Positions 14,570-25,790 of a DNA stretch of 64,000 bases are shown here, one piece after another. Origin of the DNA: Anoplopoma fimbria (Eukaryota; Chordata; Actinopteri; Perciformes; Anoplopomatidae); contig NC_072449.1 in NCBI RefSeq assembly GCF_027596085.1, positions 22,938,334 to 23,002,333 of the forward strand, written 5' to 3'. The position numbers and the translations under genes were made by a program. Position 1 is the stretch's first letter. The number at the start of each line of letters is the position of its first letter. The notes beneath the pieces are model-generated. The model made no database searches and had not been told where the DNA came from. It worked only from the letters and a program-made list of their open reading frames with translations.

Positions 14570-14698
14570 TTCTATTTGATTTTTATTTTATTGTATAATA
14601 TCTTTTATTTATTATCTTAATCTGTTTACTCTGTACTTGAGCTGCTGCAACACCCAAATGTCCCCCATGGGGATCAATAAAGGAATATCTATCTATCT
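14570..14698 (+). mobile_element. LINE 3' tail fragment ending in (ATCT)n
   Basis: The segment ends with 'ctgctgcaacacccaaatg', then 'ggggatcaataaagg' and a short ATCT tract. This is the usual 3' end of fish L2-like (Maui-type) LINEs. Only the non-coding tail is present, so it is a 5'-truncated insertion. The orientation is + because the tail repeat is on the right. Confidence 0.6.
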
Positions 14699-15094
14699 GC
14701 TCAGTGTTTACTGACGTGTGACCTGTGCTGTACGACTCCAATACATGAAAAAAAATAGCTGTACACTACAGCAGCAGCGCTGGATGGCAATGCTACTCTA
14801 TCACTTTGGTCCTGGCTTAAATTTATATTCAACAAGATATTGTAATGACATTTTGTTCATTAATGGTCATGAGGTTTTCATTTTTTGGTTCAGAGTGAAA
14901 TATTTTGACATAACTTGGTTTTTTTTGGTTGCATATTTTTTACAGATTAGCTGCAGATATCAAAAAGTCTCTAGAGGATGAATTATTTAATGATCCTCTG
15001 ACATTTCCTTTAACCCTACTAGCAGGTTTTACTTTTTTTCATCTGCAAACCCAATGGCATTGCCATCAACCTCAGCTGTACATGTCTAGGACTA

Positions 15095-15245
15095 TAGGGC
15101 AAATGTTAGCATGCTAACATGCTGAACTAAGCTGGTGAACATGGTAAACCTGATTTTTGCTAAACATCAGCACTGTGAGCATGTTAGCATGCTGATGTTA
15201 GCTTTTGGGGAACGTACAGCCTCACAGAGCCACTATAGAAGCTGT
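15095..15245. repeat. Teleost 'gttagcatgctaac' dispersed repeat
   Basis: Repeated ATGTTAGCATGC words in both orientations are followed by 'gtacagcctcacagagcc'. This matches a dispersed, MITE-like repeat that I recognise from many percomorph genomes. It sits about 270 bp upstream of the first rtn4rl1 exon seen, so it is intronic if the gene model is right. Confidence 0.6.
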
Positions 15246-15518
15246 CACCACTCAGTGTTATTAATATATATTTCTCCTCTTCAAGCTTTGATCAAGATAA
15301 GGAGCCATTAAGTAACTAACTTATTTAAAATTAAAAAACGCTCTCACCTTGCACTTAATTTGTTTTCTTTTTTTCCTTTCCTGTCTGTCTTTGTGGGTGT
15401 GTGTGAATATATGTGTTTATGATTCATGTAATCTCTCATTCTCAATCTTCCTCTTTATCTCACTCTCTCTCAACCTGTGTGTATGTGTGTGTGTTTTGTG
15501 TGTGCGCTCTCTCTGCAG
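15246..15518 (+). other. Intron end upstream of rtn4rl1, pyrimidine-rich acceptor
   Basis: The stretch becomes rich in T and C from about 15350 and ends in CTCTCTCTGCAG at 15507-15518. This is a strong polypyrimidine tract plus AG acceptor for the exon beginning at 15519. Confidence 0.75.
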
Positions 15519-15970
15519 GCTGTGGGCTGGAGTTCCTGCTGGTTCTCTGTGGGCTGGAGTTTTCCTGGTCCTGCCCCCGTCACTGTATCTGCTACACCGC
15601 ACCCAGCACCGTCTCCTGCCAAGCCCATAACTACCTGTCGGTCCCTGAAGGCATTCCTCCCGACAGTGAGCGCATCTTCCTACAGAACAATAAGATCCAT
15701 CGCTTACTTCGGGGACACTTCAGCACCAATACGGTCACTCTCTGGATCTACTCCAATAACATCACTTACATTGAGCCATCCACCTTCCACGGCTTCACGC
15801 TGCTCGAGGAGCTGGATCTTGGAGACAACCGTCACCTGCGCTCCTTGGCGGAAGACACCTTCCACGGCCTGAATCGACTCAATGCGCTTCACCTCTACCG
15901 TTGTGGGCTCAGTTCACTCCCTAATAACATCTTCCAAGGCCTCAGAAACCTGCAGTATCTCTACTTGCAG
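15519..15970 (+). CDS. rtn4rl1: Nogo receptor-like 1, N-terminal LRR exon
   Basis: This exon of a GPI-anchored neuronal leucine-rich-repeat receptor covers the hydrophobic end of the signal peptide (frame from 15518), a cysteine-rich LRR N-cap (CPRHCICY, then VSCQAHN) and about the first five LRRs. Key motifs are [11 protein letters not shown] and [15 protein letters not shown]4RL1-type residues ([26 protein letters not shown]) favour it over RTN4RL2 and RTN4R. The family binds myelin inhibitors or proteoglycans at the cell surface; the exact ligand here is not inferred. The exon begins after a CTCTCTGCAG acceptor with a split codon (first base upstream), as in human, where a tiny first exon encodes only the first few residues. 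That exon was not found. It ends at CAG|GTACGC in phase 0. Confidence 0.92.
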
Positions 15971-16564
15971 GTACGCTAGACTGTTTTTACCACCATGACT
16001 ATATTAGGGCTGTCACTCTTCCGCAGGAACAAATTTGGAATAACACAACCTACGTAGCCAAATTCTAAACTGTGTTGTTAAATCAATGTGTTGTTGATTT
16101 GCAGTGCCTCCCCTGCCTTACTTGAGTGACACGATGGCAGTTGCATTTTACATCAGTATCAGCAAACAAACCGTCCATCTAGCCACAATTTTTCCATCTG
16201 TGGTGTCAAATCCAAATTTCTTCGCAGATGGTTTGGTGCCATGATTATCCATTCAGCACTGCTTGTTATTTTTCTCCATTTTGTTAAAATAACCACAATA
16301 GTCTAGTTTTCTGAAGACTTGCAATAGGTCAGATGGGTGCTCCCCCTGGAATACAAGGAACAGCCTGCAGTGCTTATTCACTGGGAATTTTGAATTTGAA
16401 CAGATGATCACAGATTGATACTATTTGCTTAGTATGCTGATTCATAAAACATATTCATGGCATGTAGACAAGTTTATGTGACAGTAATTTGGCACAATAA
16501 AGTTGGAATAAAAACTTTGCACAATATGTAGTCTAATGATTGTTTGCTTGCTGTATTTCCTCAG
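15971..16564 (+). other. rtn4rl1: 594-bp phase-0 intron in rtn4rl1
   Basis: Bounded by GTACGC at 15971 and TTTCCTCAG ending at 16564. It splits the LRR array between '...YLYLQ' and 'DNHLKFL'. I see no exon or repeat within it. Confidence 0.88.
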
Positions 16565-17380
16565 GATAATCATCTGAAGTTCCTGCAGGATGACACATTT
16601 ATGGACCTCCACAACCTGAGCCACCTGTTCCTGCATGGCAACCGTCTGTGGAGCATTAACCAGAACACCTTTAGAGGCCTCCGAGCCTTGGACCGACTGC
16701 TTCTGCACCAAAATCAGATCGAGTGGGTTGACCGCCTGGCCTTCCACGACCTGAAACGTCTCACCACCCTCTACCTGTTCAACAACACCCTGATACAGCT
16801 CTCCGGACAGTGCCTGGACACACTGCCCGCTTTGGAATACCTGCGCCTCAACGACAACCCCTGGTCATGTGACTGCAAGGCCCTGTCTCTTTGGGAATGG
16901 TTGAAGCGTTTTCGAGGCTCTACATCTTCAGTGGGTTGCCAGGCGCCGGCTGATATGGTTGGGAAAGACCTCAAGGAGCTGCGCAAGGAGGACTTCCCCA
17001 ACTGTTCACCAACCGTACCTAATTCTGAATCTAGAGCCCAGACTAACAATTTATCTGGGACGGTGAATCCATCCATGAATCGTGGTGTGGTGGTGGGCTC
17101 TGGAGGGCAGACCCACCTTGTGCACCCCTCAAGGCCTGGTCGCTCTCGAAACTGCACAAAGCCTCGTATCAGGGGCAAGGGGAAGGGTGACAATGAGGTT
17201 CACCACTCAAAGGAGGTCATGACAGACAAGGAGGATTCCTCCCCCGATTTCACAGACGGGGGCAAACATGACCACACATCCCCAGACGGCACCGTAACAC
17301 GGAGGAAGCACAAGTGCACTCCCCGGACCACTGTTCGCCCCCTAGTGGGGTACAGCAAGCCAACAACAGGGCAACCTTAG
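16565..17380 (+). CDS. rtn4rl1: Nogo receptor-like 1, C-terminal exon (frameshifted end)
   Basis: The exon continues the LRR array (FLQDDTF, LFLHGNRLW, LDRLLLHQNQ, LTTLYLFNNTL). It then encodes the LRR C-cap starting NPWSCDCKALSLWEWL and ending near DFPNC. A basic, serine- and proline-rich stalk follows, with N-glycosylation motifs (NLS, NCT) and the RTN4RL1-like RNCTKPR and RRKHKCTPR segments. Together with the previous exon and the restored tail the protein would be about 450 residues, close to the roughly 440 of human RTN4RL1. The open frame stops at 17378-17380 right after the stalk, without the hydrophobic GPI signal the family needs. That signal lies in the next frame, so a base appears to be missing in the C run at 17338-17342. 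It may be an assembly error or a real mutation. Confidence 0.9.
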   Translation, partial: DNHLKFLQDDTFMDLHNLSHLFLHGNRLWSINQNTFRGLRALDRLLLHQNQIEWVDRLAFHDLKRLTTLYLFNNTLIQLSGQCLDTLPALEYLRLNDNPWSCDCKALSLWEWLKRFRGSTSSVGCQAPADMVGKDLKELRKEDFPNCSPTVPNSESRAQTNNLSGTVNPSMNRGVVVGSGGQTHLVHPSRPGRSRNCTKPRIRGKGKGDNEVHHSKEVMTDKEDSSPDFTDGGKHDHTSPDGTVTRRKHKCTPRTTVRPLVGYSKPTTGQP

Positions 17381-17454
17381 CCCAGTCATTACTACATGTC
17401 TGTGCCCTCTTGGCGGCCTTGATAACGACAAATATTGACATTATTCTCCGTTGA
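17343..17454 (+). other. rtn4rl1: Displaced GPI-anchor signal of rtn4rl1 (shifted frame)
   Basis: Read with codons starting at 17350, the sequence gives VQQANNRATLAQSLLHVCAL and then a hydrophobic, leucine- and alanine-rich stretch ending in an arginine before TGA at 17452-17454. The start aligns with the VQQ motif just ahead of the human RTN4RL1 GPI signal. One extra C in the five-C run at 17338-17342 joins this tail to the upstream frame. The match and the good hydrophobic run make chance unlikely. Confidence 0.8.
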
Positions 17455-18790
17455 CCCTCAGAGGGTTTAGAAAATGAAAAAACAACAAAAAAACAGCCCT
17501 CAGACCCTCTCTTGCTCCTGCACTACAAGGCCTGTGTGTCTTTTATGTATGTGTGTGTGAGTGTGATTATATGTGTAAATGTAGTGTAGGGAGCTTTACT
17601 GTTCAGACTGAAACAAGCATCAAAAGCATCAAACATCTACAACAGAAAGACTCAGCACAAAAATGGAAGGGACTGAGAGACGGGATGAAAAAAAGATTAA
17701 TGCAGACCAAGCTTGCACTGCCACTTATGCCAGTATGATTTCATCTGCATATGTCTTGGTACCTTATGTATTTTTTAACATTAACTGTTTTTCACTCAAC
17801 TGGAGCTCAGACAACCAAGATTTGGTGAAAATAGAGGAAAGAACGAAGAGATGACAGAGCAAATGAGGTAAACCTTGTTAGTTCTGAGACAGATAAGCTA
17901 GGTGTTCAAGTGCTCCATCAAGCTTAAATTTTCAGTTCACAGTTTGTAAATTGTTATTTAGTACAAATGGTAAGTCAGGCCTCAGGCATCAGTTTGTTTT
18001 TTCTCTCATCCTTTCTGCCAAATGTATTTTGTCCAAACAATTGGGTGTAAGTGTTTCTCATAAACAAGGAGGTAAAGTGTAAGCATGGCAATAAATAATC
18101 GTTCAGTATCAGACAATGGAATGTGCCATTAACACAGCAAAATGGAAATCTATAGCCACAGATATTTAAGGCTATAAATAGAGCAACCATAAGCTCACAC
18201 GCTGTATGGAGCCGAGACAAATTGTAACAACTACTCTCTACACAATGCTGATCGTTTTTAGGTCCTGTATCAACCTTTCTAACAGCATTTCTTATTGATA
18301 TTACATGTCTACACAAAGCTCTGCTTCCATCTTCATTACACCACTTCTCTCCCTCTGTGAAACTGAATATTAAGCCGTCAGTTGTTTCAAGATGACAAGG
18401 ACTCGCCATGCGCTATTTTCATTGGCTTGGACAACAATGTGTGTGTCTCTGGGAGATCAAGCTGTGAATATTGACGAAGTCTGTCTATATCTTGTGTCAG
18501 ATGTTGTTCATTTGAATTTTTTAAGACACAATGTGGACCTAGAGACGGATCCCTGCTGCAGGGGCCAACAGGAGCCTTAGAGGTGGAGGGTCAAAGGGGT
18601 GATTTCTCTGTTTCCCGCTGAGGTTGTGATGAACTGATCCCTCCCCAGTGAGGGCGAACCTCCCTCATTGAGAACGTGAGGAACACATTTTTTTTCTTAA
18701 TCACTCAACGTCAAAGGAATACAAGACTTGAGAAAAAAATGTGTGTGTAACATCAATGACTCAATAAAAGATTTTAAAAAACCTTTTGAA
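17455..18790 (+). other. rtn4rl1: Probable rtn4rl1 3' UTR
   Basis: Sequence after the inferred true stop. A poly(A) signal AATAAA lies at 18763-18768 and another AATAAA-like site is near 18090. The extent is a guess: family members have long 3' UTRs and no transcript evidence is available. Confidence 0.35.
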
Positions 18791-21700
18791 AGGAGCATGG
18801 TAAAACAAGGATCGTGCAGAGAAAATGATGCCTCTTAATTAACTGATGTGATTGTCCATGGATGTGGGGATCCAAGACCAAGACAATCGCATCTGAAGTA
18901 TCAAGGGTTTGCAGTACAATGCAGATCGACAGTCGGACAATTACGGGACGTCTTGCTGTACTTCTGGAGCTTTTGTGCCTCCCTTAAATCTACCGATAAG
19001 ATGGTGTTTGTATCAATGTGAACTATACCAGTAACAATGGAGACAAGAGGACTTCTTGCAGTGCTGATATTAATCATTTACTGTATTACTATGAGAAAAA
19101 CAATATCAGTGACATTGATGATGATAACAGGGTTTTCTGCTCCTCCTGTCAGGAGGAGTCTTTCGATTTTTGATTTTCTGGTGAATCGTTTATTTACGTA
19201 TTTTCCATGTTATATTTTTAGAGCCTTTTATTTGTTAATGCACAATTCCTCACCTCCCTATTTCTTGTTCTACTGTATGCCTATTCATCTTCTTTCTTTG
19301 CCATCATTCAATTGTTCAGTAAGTTATCATCAGAAAACAACAGTACAAAAATGTTTATAAAGATATTAAAATCTATATCTTCTTATGTCAACCGTTGAAG
19401 TCTGCGTCTGTTTATTGCTACATTTTAGGTTTTATAGGCTCATTTAGAAAAAGTAAAAGCCACGTTTGATGTTTTTCAGAAATTGATAATGCCAGCAAAT
19501 TTAGTTTTTTTCTGCTCTGTTTCCCCCCTCTATCTTTGCTCTAGTTTGCATTTTGTCTCCCCAGATCAGACCTGCTGGCTCAACTAAAGCTGCTTCCTAC
19601 AAACAGATCCACTCTTTCTGTACACAGCTAGGATTTATGTACAATATACAATGTCAAAATATAAGCAAAATGCTGGCTACACATTTTGTCAACACCATAC
19701 AGAAGTTCCTGACTTATAAGAAAAAAAGAGAAATTATAAGTCGACATGCAGACTGTGGTGTGATATATTGCAGTTCAATAAATCATTTAAAAGCACTGAA
19801 GATATTAATGAAAGTGTCACATTGAATCTGTAGATATTCCAGGCTATTATTATTATTAATGGCCCTCTAGAACATAAATTCTATTTCCTCTTCTTTAAAT
19901 TCCCCTCACCAAGATAGAAATTGATCCACAAGTAAGTGTTCCATTTTACTTTTTTTTTCATAATTGTGTTAAATGATAAATGAGCACAGAAGCAGAGGTT
20001 ATATGCATGGATGAGAGTGGGATGTAATTATATTCAAACTGGCATCTGGTGTTTGATGCCCATCTACTCACCAGCTTTCAACCCTCTCCAAGCTCATTTG
20101 AAACACCCAATATCGCCCAATGATTTTTGCTTTCCTTCACATAATTTAATAAAATAAGTATTTTTGGTTGCAAGATTAAACATTTTATTCCTGGAAATGC
20201 CTAGAAACTGTGGCAATTTAACAATCAAATGAATAAAGCTACATTTAATCTTTATAGTTTTCTTTTGTTTTGGCCAGAACCCAAAGCCCACACAAATTTT
20301 GCCCAAAAATATGTTTTTGTTTTAACACCAGAAAATGCCTCAAAACATACAATGCATATGTAGATTTTTCCGAGTCAATATCATCAATTATGATAAAGTC
20401 GAAAGTCAGCTAGGTGGATTTTCCTTTTCCATGTACATGTATGAGTGAGCTGAATGAGATGTTAAATGATAAACAGGAAAAAATTAGGCATCCCTGCATC
20501 CATTTGTAACTATTTGCAGGAGCTGATGGGGTGTGGATTCACTAATAAGCTTGTTCATATGCACGCAAACATCCATCACTGTAATTTAGGCGAAAAAACC
20601 CACCATGCACTTAGTAAAGTGAAATGCACGGAACTTCATAAATCTGAGAATAAACATGCTTATTTGCTGTGTTAAATGGTCTGTTTTCCGTTTTATTAGA
20701 TCTTTCTATTTACTGACTGTAGGTTAAATTAAAGGCGAGACTAACTTTGCTGTAAATTGTTTCAAAGAGATACATTTTCATGAATTATGTACTGATTATT
20801 TTCAGGGTAAGTTGAACTGTCTCGTAAACCTCCAAGTTAAACTGCTCAACTTGCTGTATTAAAATCGTTCTTCACCTCCAGATTAGTATGTATGATAATT
20901 AATCTCACCTCAATGTCAATTTACAAAAACATTTTTCAGCTTTTGTGGTAGGACACGTGACGACTACTGAGCCAGTTACATCCACTGATTCACTGAACGA
21001 CCGTGACCTTTGGTTGAAAGAGCTCATCACTCAGTCGCTCATGTCCAGTGTCCTTCCCACGATCCCTACAGCTACACGTGATGTCTTACACCACTCCAGT
21101 TTTTCTCTTGGGGTCGTGCCATCTTAAGGGTGTTTACCAGGGATCTTAATGAATAGTTCAACATTCCCCAGAATCCCAGACAATCTTTATTATATAGTAC
21201 GTATTGACATTGAAATATTCAATGATCAAAGCGTGCCACAGAGGTAAATCTTAGATCTCTATCCTTGAACCGCCCCTAATTCAGAGGTAACAAAATCCAC
21301 TCACCAGCACCTCTAAAGCTCACTAACTCACATTTTATCTCTTTATTCGTACAAAATGTCAAAAACAACAAGTGGTATAATGAGGCAGCTCATTCTCACT
21401 AACAAATCATAAAATACTGACACTTTGTCAGTGGCCTTAAGCTTAAAGCTATGATGCTCTAGGTACACCTCTAGCATCTTTTTTTGAAAGTGGCAGGGAT
21501 GGCATGTTACTTTCTACTTGTTTCCTGCATAGTGACTTTTCAAAATAAACTTCATTCTTCACAGGCCACAAAGCCACTAAGTCAAACCAAAAGCAGTCAC
21601 AGCATCAACTAGGAGCCAGTGCACTACCCCCATATATGACAACCTGTTATCATGGTACTGGCATTCCACTACAACTGAGATGGTTCCATTCAGAGATAAA

Positions 21701-24700
21701 GAATATGAGATGTGTTGGGAAGCATAACAAAGCTAGGAAGTGGACCTTGAGTAGATTATTGTTATTCAACTGTTTTTATAAAGACAACCATTTCCATATG
21801 CAAGTATAACCTTCTATTCTAAAATGTCTTCATATTAAAAAAAAATTAAAAATGAGAATTTCACCTTGGGCTGTCATTGTTCATCATTGTTACCTCTGGA
21901 AATGCTATAGATTCACTAGTTACAAAACAAATAATTAGTGTAGACATTTTCCTGTAATATAAATGTATTATATAGTGTCAGCTTAGCAAGCCTTTCCAGA
22001 GAAACACTTGTTTTTCTCAACATGCTAATTACACTAATTGTTGGACTAATGAAGAAGCAGTAAAGGCTGATAAAACCCTGGAAATAAATGGCACGACTGC
22101 GATCATTTCCAGCTCAGAGTTATCTTGTAGGTGGAGAGTTTCACTCTGAATTGTTTGATTTTCCTCAACTTTTGGGGTAAATTAGTATCTGAATCACATA
22201 CTCTCATCTGACTTGACCCAGTTATATGGAAAGCACATCAAAGGCTGGGAAGTAATTGTGATTGTCTCATTGCAGAGGAGGGCTGATCAGCGTACAGTGA
22301 GGACCCAGTTCAGCTGGCAGATCCTGTGCAAAAACAGGTAGGACACCGACTATATCGTTAGAAGATGGAGCCCAAATACTGCTGCATATAAAAAGGCCGG
22401 GATGAGGAGAAGTATCAAAATGCGGAATGCAGTATCATTAAAGGAGCAAAATCCGACATTCAGAGCAGCAAACAATGCAAAGATATAGTGGAGTAATGTC
22501 TAGCAGAATGAAGTCGGAGAGCGGGAGGCTAAGTTCATCAGCTATTGAGCAGTTAGAGGAAGGGGAATTGGCTGGGAATCACGGGGGAGGAAGTGACACA
22601 CAAAGGGAACACAACCATATGTGTTGTCACAGTAATGAAACACAGAAGAAGTGATGAGAAAAGAATCACAGAAGAAGATAAAAAATAAAATAGGTGTTTG
22701 ATATGTCACAATTCTCCAGGAGTCTTTTTATAAATATACCATGTATGTGTTGACAACCATAAGCACCACAAAGACCGTATTACACTTCCCCACAACACAC
22801 TACGGGCCTCCCAATATAGCATCAGCATGTGTGATTTCACATCACTTATTCATGCAGGAGAGAGGCAGCTTGTTGATTCATCCTAAAGCGGTATAGTATT
22901 GTGGGAGGCAGCGATGCTCTCTGACAGAAATACCCCTCCAAAAAAATGCAGCCTTTGACTATCTGTGCCCATTTCTTGTCTTTTAACTGACTCACTGTCA
23001 CTTCTGTGTGGCTTTAATTAAAACCTAGCAATTAGAAAATTGAAAAGGAGATGAAGAAAGTGGGAGAGCTGGGAAGGGAGACGGCACACTGGGGGATATG
23101 ATAATTAAGAGCAGACGCACCACGAAATGCCTCAACATCTAGTGTGACTCTCCAGTCCCTCTCCTTCTTCGAGTCCCACTCTCCCATTTCAATCACAAAG
23201 CTAATATCACCTCTTTCTCCATAAAATCCATTCTTATTCCAGATTTTATATTTGGTCTATTTATTTAGCTTAAATCCCCCCCAGAGCGGTGGCGTGCTCC
23301 AGTTCTCCGAACCAGCCAGCCTGCATAATAAACTGAGGGGACTTGAGCAGCCCAAGGCCACATCACCACCTGCATGGATTAGAGGCCCGCTAATCCCCTA
23401 ATGTTTGACCTCAAGTCAGACGGAATATGCAGAAAAATTACTCAAAGTCAGCATGGCATGTTTCTCCATAACAATACATCTAGGTTACTTTTTAGGGGGG
23501 GTAGGTGGAGGAGGGAGGGTCTGGTTAGTGCAGTGTTACTTTTCATGAATCACGTTTTCCTGTTGGTGATTTCACAGTGGGGAATGCTGACTGTTATGTG
23601 CTCTGCAGTGCCTGTGGCTTGAGCTGATTCACCAGGAGACTTGTTGAGCTTTCTAAAAATGTAAACTCCATTATCAAAACTTGGGCCCTCTTTTGCCATA
23701 AAAGTGTCCTCACCAAATTAATTGTTGCTATCTAGGAACACTGCGACACAGGAGACCCCCAGGGCAGGAAACAGACCATTACAGCAGGTTGTTAGAACGG
23801 TACGAGTTAAACCAGATCAACAGTTGATTGGGGAAAACTGAAAAGATGCCCTGGATGTCTGCGAGGGTGTTTAAGAGGGGAAGCCTATTAAGAAGTGTGG
23901 TCTTTAAAAATCCAATGTTTAGAGTGGTTTTAACGCCCAATTAAGACAAGAGAGTCAACTATGATTGGTAAGTGTTTTGCGATGAATTTTCATTTTGATG
24001 GACTGATGGATTTTGATGGAATACTCATTTGCATCTTATACTTGATAAATTTGGTAACACTGTTCACAAAATAGTTACACAAAATTCAGAGCCTTTAGTC
24101 AGAAAAGAGTAACCTGACGTGATGATTGACAAATCATTAATAGTAGTATTAATAGTAGTCCCTGAATAACTTGAATATATATCGAGGACTTTATAGTAGA
24201 TAATGAATCGGTCTGTAATGATGGTTTATGAATCATATGTTAGAATTCAGAGACCTGAGCTGGCTGAGAAAAAGCACACCTAGTAAGTAAAAATAGCTAA
24301 GTGGAAAGAAGAGTAGAAGTTCAGGGTAAGGCATCAGAAATGCCTGTGCAATAATCCTCATTGCAAAGGCACGACCAGGACGTCTACTGTGATGGATGAG
24401 TACAACAGACAGTTATGGTTATGATTTTACTATTCACCATTGTTTTTGCTTCCAAATTAGGTTGGAGGAGATTTGTTTTAAACTTGTTTGATTGCCTGAC
24501 TTCATATTTTCATTTTTCCCAGTCAAACTTCTTTACATCAATGTTCTGTGCTTCTCAGATCTTAGCCATACTTTGCAATTAATCACAATTAAAACTAAGA
24601 AAAACAAGACCAAAACTGAATGAGATCTTAATTCCCCTTTAAGACAGCGGCACTTCTCTATTTCTTCCAACGAGCTCACATCCCCGTGGAAAGGGTTCTT

Positions 24701-25639
24701 TTGTCCTGATCTATGCCCACAATTAACACACACAATCAATTGAGGAGGCCTGAGGAGCACAGACGTTGTCCTTTGAGTGTGAAGCAACCATGGAGCCCAT
24801 CACTCCTGGAGGGGTCCACGCTCCAGTCAAGAGGCTAATGACACACACAGCACTTTCTCTCCCCCCCCATTATTAATCACCCCTGTGGTGGATCTGACAG
24901 AAGACAAAACTCCTCTACACAGCAGCATTTAACTCAGTCCTCTTCAGATGAGATGTGCCTTTGTGTGCTCTGCATTGAATGTATGCAGATATTCAATAAT
25001 CATAATTGTAACACAAAGACAAAAAATGTCAAATAAAAAGACAGATTATATACGATATACACTGTACATCTATCAACAGAATTTAAACAGGAGTAGGTAA
25101 CTTTGACATGTTTTACATATCTAAGAGTGATTACATTAGGGTTAAAGCAGCCAGGTCTACTGGTCTTATATGTATTCCTCCACTCTTTTTATATAGTCAC
25201 ATTTTGTTATATATAGTCATTTTGAATACATCTTACATTCACAGTGTTTTTTTTTAAAAGCCTAGAATAACCGCTAACTGTCACAACCTTTCATGAGATC
25301 AAAGTGTGTATCTGTCTGGCTTTAAACTCATGTGCAAATAATGTGGTATATCTGTGATAATCCTGTGATCAGAAAAAGGCCAAAACAGAAATGATGATAT
25401 GCTGATGACATATCTTCAAAAGGATCCAATGACTGTAATCTATCAGAGATAAAAGAGAACAAAATAAAAATGTTTGGGGAACCAAAACTCTGCTTCTGTT
25501 CAGCTAGAAATACCAACATCAGCCATCGCTACAGGTGACTAAAAGTGATTTCAACTTTACCGTTAAACAGCTGTTCTTGTCCTGTGTAAAAAACTAAACG
25601 CAAATGTTGACATTTTTACACGTCAATCGTTAGTCAAGT
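18791..25639. other. Gene-poor intergenic DNA
   Basis: No supported exons. There is a paired homeodomain-type motif near 23376. Remaining open frames are short and lack domain or splice support. Confidence 0.45.
23376..23396. promoter_or_regulatory. Inverted pair of GGATTA/TAATCC homeodomain motifs
   Basis: GGATTAG at 23376-23382 and CTAATCC at 23390-23396 form a 7-bp inverted repeat with a 7-bp spacer; another TAAT follows just after. TAATCC is the known core of K50 homeodomain factors (Otx, Pitx, Gsc). The surrounding 23270-23420 is less AT-rich than its flanks. Enhancer function is inference. Confidence 0.25.
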
Positions 25640-25790
25640 AAGTCGTTAGTGTCGTGAGTGACTTAAATAAGTGGTTTTGTTGCCTAAACCCAACTTCCTG
25701 TGAAGACAGAGGTTTATTTTGAAAAGACACTATGCATGTAATAAGTGCAAGCTGACATGCTGCGTACCTAGAGCGTCTTAGTTTGAAGCT
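25640..25790. repeat. Probable teleost dispersed repeat
   Basis: Contains 'taagtggttttgttgccta' followed by 'tttattttgaaaagacac' and 'gctgacatgctgcgtacct'. I recognise this order from dispersed fish repeats. The borders are approximate and the class is not determined. Confidence 0.35.

Noticed and set aside
15349..15518. Extension of rtn4rl1 coding sequence upstream of 15519 using ATG at 15413
   Set aside because: That stretch is the intron polypyrimidine tract with a clear CTGCAG acceptor, and the translated text does not resemble a signal peptide of the family.
16771..17193. 140-codon - strand open frame opposite rtn4rl1
   Set aside because: It is the antisense shadow of a strongly supported coding exon.
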